Source: Bacteroidota bacterium (GTDB lineage: Bacteria > Bacteroidota > Bacteroidia > Flavobacteriales > Crocinitomicaceae). From it: a DNA stretch of 12,267 nt. Positions 7,541 to 12,267 of this stretch are shown piece after piece. The DNA lies in NCBI GenBank assembly GCA_005798205.1, contig SYKJ01000117.1, positions 1 through 12,267 of the forward strand. The letters run 5' to 3'. Numbering within the stretch: the stretch's first letter is position 1; each line of letters starts with the position of its first letter. The notes under the pieces are model-generated. The model was not told the origin of the DNA, did not search any database, and saw only the letters and a list, made by a program, of their open reading frames with translations. Made by a program: the position numbers and the translations under genes.

Positions 7541-9649
7541 TTAAAAAACAATAAACGGAATTCTATATGGTTTTAGGCTATTAGATACAAATGATGCAAA
7601 ATATTTCCCTGAAGAAAGGTTCATTTCAACAGTCTCACTTTTATTAATCTTAAAACTTTGAATGTTTCTCCCGTAAACATCATATATGCTAACTTCATTT
7701 GTTTCATCACTAGAAATTAAGATACTGAAACTGCCATTATTAGGATTTGGAAAAATTGAATATTGATCAGCATTTATTTCAGAAATAGTTGTTGTTTGAA
7801 TTGTCAAGTTTAAAACTTCTAGAAAACAGTCTGAGGATAAGTACTCATACTCACCAGATTCAGTATACGTTATGCCATTTACCGACCAAAAATAGGGTGC
7901 AATTGTGTCAATAATTGTAATATTTGTTATTGGTTGTCCTGAAATTATCCAATTACATGTATCATTATCAAAGGTGGCAATTTCATAACATGCTAATGAG
8001 GGTTGTATTGGTTGAGTGCCACTTACATCCCAAGAACAAGATGCGGTGTTAAACGCTGCTGTTTCGTAGCACGCGAGTGTTGGTTGTAAAGGTTGAGTGC
8101 CACTTACATCCCAAGAACAAGATGTGGTGTTAAACGCTGCTGTTTCGTAGCACGCAAGTGTGGGTTGAGCAGGTTGCGTGCCACTTATTACCCAAGCACA
8201 TGAATCTTCAACATAAACAGCATTTTCGTAACATGCAAGATTACTTGGTGCATTAACTTGATCAACAACATATACAGATGTATCCAAGACACAACCATGG
8301 ATGTCAGTAATTTGAACATAATACGTATTTGTTGAAAGCATAGTATCTAGAAAACCAATATAATTGTTACTCCAGGTAGCTGTATATGGTGACTGACCAC
8401 CCTGAACGTTTAGTTGAACCGATGCATCATTAGATAAGCAGCCATTCGAAATTATAAACGAAGGCACGATAGGATTTGACATATTCATTGCGGCCAAGAC
8501 GGCTTGGTAAGAATCCAATCTTCCAGCACCTATTAATCCAGCATAAGGTAAATTTAATGAGTCAAGAGGGAAAGATGTATTTTTTAGAATATTTTCTATG
8601 TCAGCATTTGATAAGCATTTGTTGACGGAGAGCATCAATCCAATAGTACCACTCACATAAGGTGCAGCAAAAGATGTCCCACTAGTATTTATAAACCAAT
8701 TTGCCGCAGGATTTACAGCAACAGCATAACCCGGCGCTGCCAAATCAACAGAGTCGTTATGATGATGGGTTGAAGTAGGATTGCCAAAATTGAAAACATC
8801 TTCATGATTATTTGTTGGGCCGACAGATGTTACAGAAATAACATTAGCATAAGAAGCTGGATAAACGTAGTTGCCAGAACACGTAATTCCGTTACCTGCA
8901 GCTGAAACAATAATGGATCCGTTTGCAACAGCTTGGTTTATCACATCCTGCTCGAGCTGACTGTAAAAACAACTACTTGCCCAACTCACATTTATCACAT
9001 CAGAACCTGCTTGTGATGCTAATAGAATATCGTTATATGTCATTTTGTAAAGGGCCATGCTTGTATTGAAGCCAATAGAACTTAAACCTTGACCGTTATC
9101 CGTATTTCCTGAGGCTGTAATTGCAACAGCAGTTCCATGTGTTTGTGTTTGATTTATTGTTGTATCGTAATGGAAAGTAACACCACCAACCAACTCTATG
9201 TTTTGTTCGTAATAATCTTGATCACTGATAGCAATAATTACGTTTGTATCTCCTTGTGTTAGGTCCCAAGCTTGAGGTGCATTTATAAGGTAAAGTGCAT
9301 AATCTGAAATTTCAGGATTATTCAAATCGTTTGGTATATAAAGTGGCTGGTATATTGGACCTCGCTCTATACTGTAAATATCTTCAGGTATATTTTTGGT
9401 TGCTTTTTTAAACTCTTCTAGAGTACAATTGCATTCCATTTCATAAATCTTGGAAAGTTCGATATAAGTACTTGAAGGAAGCGCCTTTTTAACGTTTTTA
9501 ACAGATAAATTATTACTTAGTTTAATCCAAGTAGGAGATTGAAAAATAGCTTCATTCTTAGCCTTAAACCAAATTACGTTTGTTTGAGAAAAGGAAAATG
9601 ATATCGAAAAAACAAAAACAAATAAAAATAAGTATTTAAATATTTTCAT
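7541..9649 (-). CDS. Secreted subtilisin-like S8 serine protease with two-Cys repeats and T9SS C-terminal sorting domain
   Basis: This 702-residue exported protease starts with a signal peptide, MKIFKYLFLFVFVFSISFSFSQ (1-22, shown here in two parts: MKIFKYLFLF and VFVFSISFSFSQ). A propeptide-like region follows to about 120. The S8 domain spans about 125-385. The catalytic triad is probably Asp143 (in IAISDQDYY), His171 (THGTAVA) and Ser326 (SGTSFAAP), with oxyanion Asn253 in VSAAGNG. The Asp motif is DQD instead of the usual DTG or DSG. Residues about 403-460 (GGQSPYTATWSNN, YYVQITDIHGC) resemble a SprB/PKD-like module. Next come four 27-residue repeats (471-573), each with two cysteines. 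Residues about 628-702 form a type A T9SS sorting domain (YSIFPNPNNGSFSI, VSIYDVYGR, LSSGKYFASF), so secretion or cell-surface display through the type IX system is expected. It is monocistronic: 137 bp from the next gene downstream and divergent from ndk. The substrate is unknown; it may be nutrient proteolysis or processing of surface proteins. Confidence 0.94.
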   Translation of the reverse strand: MKIFKYLFLFVFVFSISFSFSQTNVIWFKAKNEAIFQSPTWIKLSNNLSVKNVKKALPSSTYIELSKIYEMECNCTLEEFKKATKNIPEDIYSIERGPIYQPLYIPNDLNNPEISDYALYLINAPQAWDLTQGDTNVIIAISDQDYYEQNIELVGGVTFHYDTTINQTQTHGTAVAITASGNTDNGQGLSSIGFNTSMALYKMTYNDILLASQAGSDVINVSWASSCFYSQLEQDVINQAVANGSIIVSAAGNGITCSGNYVYPASYANVISVTSVGPTNNHEDVFNFGNPTSTHHHNDSVDLAAPGYAVAVNPAANWFINTSGTSFAAPYVSGTIGLMLSVNKCLSNADIENILKNTSFPLDSLNLPYAGLIGAGRLDSYQAVLAAMNMSNPIVPSFIISNGCLSNDASVQLNVQGGQSPYTATWSNNYIGFLDTMLSTNTYYVQITDIHGCVLDTSVYVVDQVNAPSNLACYENAVYVEDSCAWVISGTQPAQPTLACYETAAFNTTSCSWDVSGTQPLQPTLACYETAAFNTASCSWDVSGTQPIQPSLACYEIATFDNDTCNWIISGQPITNITIIDTIAPYFWSVNGITYTESGEYEYLSSDCFLEVLNLTIQTTTISEINADQYSIFPNPNNGSFSILISSDETNEVSIYDVYGRNIQSFKINKSETVEMNLSSGKYFASFVSNSLKPYRIPFIVF
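7931..8239 (-). repeat. Four tandem 81-bp (27-residue) two-Cys repeats inside the subtilase gene
   Basis: Units start at Leu471, Leu498, Leu525 and Leu552, exactly 27 residues apart; the fourth is cut short at about residue 573. The pattern is LACYExAxFxxxxCxWxxSGTQPxQP, with cysteines at unit positions 3 and 14. In DNA, 8012-8086 and 8093-8167 match at 72 of 75 bases, showing that the middle copies duplicated recently, while the outer copies have diverged. Function unknown; a disulfide-stabilised stalk between protease and sorting domain is an inference. Confidence 0.9.
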
Positions 9650-9681
9650 GAATTAAATTTTAAAAATAGATTTATAATCTA

Positions 9682-9689
9682 CAAAATTA
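9682..9689 (-). promoter_or_regulatory. Candidate -7 element (TAATTTTG) of the subtilase gene
   Basis: The minus-strand sequence TAATTTTG fits TAnnTTTG and ends 32 bases before the subtilase ATG. No convincing -33 TTG is found 17-23 bases upstream. Given the AT-rich spacer, a chance match is possible. Confidence 0.35.
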
Positions 9690-9756
9690 AGTTATTCCTA
9701 TTTAATCGCAGTAATTTTAATTTAAATTATTTCAAGAGAATTTTAGTTTAAAACCC

Positions 9757-9764
9757 TATCTTTG
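9757..9764 (+). promoter_or_regulatory. Candidate -7 element (TATCTTTG) of ndk
   Basis: TATCTTTG is a full match to the Bacteroidota -7 consensus, 17 bases before the ndk ATG, followed by GCGCTC and an A-rich leader. It stands out as the least AT-rich part of the spacer. A -33 element is not obvious. Of the three candidate promoters in the window this is the most convincing. Confidence 0.55.
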
Positions 9765-9781
9765 CGCTCAAATTAAAAATT

Positions 9782-10201
9782 ATGCCAACAAACAGAACTT
9801 TTACAATGTTAAAGCCCGATGCAATTGAAAACGGACATATGGGGAAAATCGTCGATATGATTATAAAAGCAGGTTTTCAAATAAAAGCAATGAAATATAC
9901 AGTTTTATCTGTTGACCAAGCGAAAGAATTTTATGCTGTTCACTCTGAACGACCTTTTTATGGAGAATTAGTTGAATACATGACATCAGGTCCAATTGTC
10001 GCTGCAATTTTAGAAAAAGAAAATGCTGTGACAGATTTTAGAGCTTTAATAGGAGCGACTGATCCAGCAGAAGCAGCTGAAGGTACTATACGTAAATACT
10101 ATGCTGAAAGTAAAGGAAGAAATGCCGTACATGGTTCAGATTCTGATGAAAATGCTACAATTGAAGGTGAATTTCATTTTTCTCCTTCTGAGATTTTTTA
10201 A
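9782..10201 (+). CDS. ndk: Nucleoside diphosphate kinase
   Basis: This cytoplasmic enzyme moves the gamma phosphate from ATP to nucleoside diphosphates through a phosphohistidine, keeping NTP and dNTP pools balanced. The 139-residue length is normal (the E. coli enzyme has 143). The catalytic His117 lies in GRNAVHGSD (112-120). The other active-site residues conserved in the family are all present: Lys11 (TMLKPDA), Tyr51, Phe59, Arg87, Thr93, Arg104 and Asn114. The C-terminus, FHFSPSEIF, replaces the longer end of some homologues. The start is set by the [14 protein letters not shown]-terminus, typical of bacterial Ndk. The gene is divergent from the subtilase gene, with a good promoter just upstream and an intrinsic terminator 22 bp after the stop, so it is probably transcribed alone. 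Confidence 0.98.
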   Translation: MPTNRTFTMLKPDAIENGHMGKIVDMIIKAGFQIKAMKYTVLSVDQAKEFYAVHSERPFYGELVEYMTSGPIVAAILEKENAVTDFRALIGATDPAEAAEGTIRKYYAESKGRNAVHGSDSDENATIEGEFHFSPSEIF

Positions 10202-10223
10202 TTTTACATATATAAATTTTGTT

Positions 10224-10248
10224 AAAGACTGCCAAGGCGGTCTTTTTT
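10224..10248 (+). terminator. Intrinsic terminator after ndk
   Basis: The stem AAAGACTGC pairs with GCGGTCTTT around a CAAG loop, giving 9 bp with one U-G wobble, and runs into a TTTTTT tract (10243-10248). It begins 22 bases after the ndk stop and ends 17 bases before the prfC start, so it should separate the two genes at the transcript level. Confidence 0.85.
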
Positions 10249-10265
10249 ATTGAGTTAAAATTGAT

Positions 10266-11864
10266 ATGAACAATCAAGAAGCCATTGAAAAAAGAAGAAC
10301 CTTTGGGATAATTTCCCATCCGGATGCTGGTAAGACAACTTTGACTGAAAAGCTCTTGTTATTTGGTGGCGCTATACAGACTGCAGGCGCAGTTAAAAAT
10401 AATAAGATTAAAAAAACTGCAACCTCAGATTTCATGGAAATTGAAAAACAGAGAGGAATATCTGTTGCTACATCTGTTATGGCATTTGAGTACAAAAACA
10501 AGCAAATAAATATTCTCGATACACCTGGTCACAAAGATTTTGCCGAAGACACTTTTAGGACTTTAACAGCGGTTGACAGTGTTATTTTAGTAATTGACTG
10601 CGCAAATGGAGTAGAGGAGCAGACAAAAAAACTAATGGAGGTTTGTCGCATGCGTAAAACGCCAGTAATTATTTTTATAAATAAGATGGATCGAGATGGA
10701 AAAGATCCTTTTGAACTCTTGGATGAATTAGAGCAAACACTTGATTTAAAAGTACGACCATTGACTTGGCCAATTGGAATGGGCGATCGATTTCAAGGTG
10801 TTTATAATATTTATAAGAAAAGCTTGAATTTATTCTCAGCAAATAAAACAAGAATCGCCAATGATCTTGTTTCGATTTTAGACATGAACGACAAAAGTTT
10901 AATAGATATTATTGGAGAAAAGCCAGCAGATGAATTACGGGATGAATTAGAGACGATAGAAGGAGTTTATGATGTTTTTAATCGTGAAACTTATTTAAGT
11001 GGTGATGTCGCTCCTGTTTTTTTTGGCTCAGCTGTTAATAATTTTGGAATTCAAGAATTACTAGACACTTTTTGTGATATTTCTCCATCGCCGCGCGGAA
11101 GAGAATCAGATAAAAGAATGGTAGAACCAACTGATGCTAATTTTTCAGGATTTGTTTTTAAAATACATGCGAATTTAGATCCTAAGCACAGAGATAGAAT
11201 TGCCTTTTTGAGAGTTGTTTCAGGGAAATTTGAGCGAAATACATTCTATTACCATGTTCGCAATGAAAAGAAAATGAAATTTCCGAATCCCACCTCATTT
11301 ATGGCGCAAGACAAAAGTGTAATTGATGAAGCATTTCCAGGAGATGTTGTAGGCTTGTATGATACAGGTAATTTTAAAATTGGCGATACAATGACCGAAG
11401 GCGAAATCATGATGTACAAAGGAATTCCAAGTTTTTCACCTGAAATTTTCCAAGAATTAGAAAATTTAGACCCACTTAAATCCAAACAATTGGAAAAAGG
11501 TATTCGTCAGTTAATTGATGAAGGTGTAGCACAATTGTTCATCCAACAACCAGGAAATAGAAAAATTGTTGGAACTGTCGGTCAACTCCAATTTGAAGTA
11601 ATCAACTATAGGCTAATACACGAGTATGGAGCGAATTGTCGATTTGTTCCTCGAAATTACTTTAAAGCTTGTTGGATTACAAGTGACGATAAAATTCAAT
11701 TAGAGAACTTTAAAAGAGCAAAAGCGAATTTTCTTGCAGTTGACAAAGATGAAAATCTTGTGTTTCTTGCAGAGACAACTTTCTTACTTAGCATGGCTGA
11801 GCAAGATTATCCCGATATAACTTTCCATAAGTCTTCGGAATTTATGTTAGAATTAACAGATTAA
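10266..11864 (+). CDS. prfC: Peptide chain release factor 3 (RF3)
   Basis: This translational GTPase recycles class I release factors from the ribosome after peptide release. The 532-residue length matches the family (E. coli 529). GTPase motifs are clear: G1 SHPDAGKT (17-24), the G2 region RGISVATSV (63-71), G3 DTPGHKDF (85-92), G4 NKMD (139-142) and G5 GSA (254-256). An EF-Tu-like domain II (about 290-380) follows, then the RF3-specific C-terminal domain (about 385-515), including [23 protein letters not shown]. The RF3-type [10 protein letters not shown]-loop and the lack of EF-G domains IV and V separate it from EF-G, LepA and TypA. The start at [20 protein letters not shown] is usual for the family. 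It follows the ndk terminator by only 17 bases, and I see no clear promoter of its own. At its end it converges on a minus-strand gene. Confidence 0.98.
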   Translation: MNNQEAIEKRRTFGIISHPDAGKTTLTEKLLLFGGAIQTAGAVKNNKIKKTATSDFMEIEKQRGISVATSVMAFEYKNKQINILDTPGHKDFAEDTFRTLTAVDSVILVIDCANGVEEQTKKLMEVCRMRKTPVIIFINKMDRDGKDPFELLDELEQTLDLKVRPLTWPIGMGDRFQGVYNIYKKSLNLFSANKTRIANDLVSILDMNDKSLIDIIGEKPADELRDELETIEGVYDVFNRETYLSGDVAPVFFGSAVNNFGIQELLDTFCDISPSPRGRESDKRMVEPTDANFSGFVFKIHANLDPKHRDRIAFLRVVSGKFERNTFYYHVRNEKKMKFPNPTSFMAQDKSVIDEAFPGDVVGLYDTGNFKIGDTMTEGEIMMYKGIPSFSPEIFQELENLDPLKSKQLEKGIRQLIDEGVAQLFIQQPGNRKIVGTVGQLQFEVINYRLIHEYGANCRFVPRNYFKACWITSDDKIQLENFKRAKANFLAVDKDENLVFLAETTFLLSMAEQDYPDITFHKSSEFMLELTD

Positions 11865-11890
11865 AAAAAAGCCATTTAAAAAATGGCTTT
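11863..11890. terminator. Convergent intrinsic terminator between prfC and the Spy-like gene
   Basis: A perfect 10-bp stem, AAAGCCATTT with AAATGGCTTT and an AAA loop (11868-11890), lies between the converging genes. For the minus-strand transcript it runs into eight U (complement of 11863-11870), a strong terminator. For prfC the downstream side is only TTTGGAAATTT, so termination in that direction should be weaker. The minus-strand U-tract overlaps the last two bases of the prfC TAA codon. Confidence 0.85.
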
Positions 11891-11902
11891 GGAAATTTAT
11901 TC

Positions 11903-12267
11903 TTAGTTTTTTTCTTTTTTACTTTCCTTTCTCTTTTTTATTTTCTTCTTTTTTTTGGCTTTCTTTTTCTGTTTTTCCTCTAAGGCCGTTAACTTTAGTT
12001 TTTGCTCATCATTTAATATATCATTAATCATGGATTTTCGCGCATCACGAATTGATGAAATAGCATTTCTTTTTTCATCCTCATTCATTTTTGATATACG
12101 AATAGCTTCCATTTTTTGATTGATACCAGTTTGGATAGTTAAAAATTTACTTTTTTGTTCTTCACTTAGATTTAATTCTTTTGCGAATTTTTGAGTTTGA
12201 GCAATAGCTCTCTCTTCTGGTGATTTTTCCTTTTGAGAAAAAATAAGTGAGTGAATGAAAAGAAAAA
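11903..12267 (-). CDS. Partial secreted Spy/CpxP-like (LTxxQ / DUF4890-type) protein with lysine-rich tail (N-terminus off the right edge)
   Basis: The frame is open from the right edge to a TAA at 11903-11905, giving 120 visible residues. It should not be started at the internal ATG at 12112: the codons upstream encode a hydrophobic stretch FLFIHSLIFSQ that looks like the end of a signal peptide, with the true start probably a few codons beyond the window. The mature part is helical and highly charged and contains two LTxxQ-like repeats, LNLSEEQKSKF and LNDEQKLKLTAL, about 55 residues apart. That is the pattern of the Spy/CpxP-like periplasmic helical proteins common in Bacteroidota. The last 23 residues hold 15 lysines and one arginine. 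A periplasmic chaperone-like or envelope stress role is inferred from the family only. A strong terminator follows the stop. Confidence 0.75.
   Translation of the reverse strand, partial: FLFIHSLIFSQKEKSPEERAIAQTQKFAKELNLSEEQKSKFLTIQTGINQKMEAIRISKMNEDEKRNAISSIRDARKSMINDILNDEQKLKLTALEEKQKKKAKKKKKIKKRKESKKEKN

Noticed and set aside
7931..8239. CRISPR array or minisatellite outside genes
   Set aside because: The 81-bp repeats have no unique spacers and keep the reading frame of the subtilase gene, so they are protein repeats.
10274..10501. Minus-strand ORFs at 10274-10501 and 11249-11485
   Set aside because: Both are antisense to prfC, which is certain, and have no recognisable protein features.
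12110..12112. ATG at 12112 as start of a 69-residue lysine-rich protein
   Set aside because: The same frame stays open to the right edge and encodes an LTxxQ-like helix and the end of a signal peptide upstream, so the ATG is internal.

Overview
The window looks like an ordinary chromosomal segment of a low-GC member of the Bacteroidota, most likely order Flavobacteriales. A Crocinitomicaceae/Fluviicola-like source is a guess based on protein style. Supporting signs are the strongly AT-rich sequence, promoter elements of the Bacteroidota type (TAnnTTTG), the absence of Shine-Dalgarno sequences, signal peptides ending in FSQ, a subtilase with a type IX secretion (T9SS) C-terminal sorting domain, a GWxTD-family protein and a GH92 mannosidase.

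Left part (1-7403, all minus strand): five genes are packed as one probable operon, with gaps of 10 bp or less and one 4-bp overlap. In transcription order they are an SF2 DEAH helicase, a GWxTD-domain exported protein, a family 2 glycosyltransferase, a secreted GH92 alpha-mannosidase with C-terminal accessory domains, and a lipoprotein that runs off the left edge. A TATTTTTG promoter element lies just upstream of the helicase. The last four products are envelope or glycan related; the helicase is the outlier.

Middle (7404-9649): a 137-bp spacer, then a minus-strand subtilisin-like protease (S8) with a signal peptide, a SprB-like module, four tandem 27-residue two-cysteine repeats and a T9SS sorting domain. 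Two of the repeats are nearly identical in DNA, so the array seems to have expanded recently.

Right part (9650-12267): a divergent 132-bp spacer carries candidate promoters for both directions. It is followed by plus-strand ndk (nucleoside diphosphate kinase), a clear intrinsic terminator, and plus-strand prfC (release factor 3). prfC converges on a minus-strand gene for a small secreted Spy/CpxP-like protein with a lysine-rich tail, which runs off the right edge. A perfect 10-bp hairpin sits between the converging genes, and its U-tract for the minus-strand transcript overlaps the prfC stop codon.

No tRNA, rRNA, CRISPR array, insertion sequence or prophage signature was seen, and no gene-free stretch exceeds 300 bp. 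I did not find a convincing undescribed multi-gene system. The best leads are the two-cysteine repeat array in an unusual subtilase, the atypical catalytic-Asp motif of that enzyme, and the helicase-led glycan operon.
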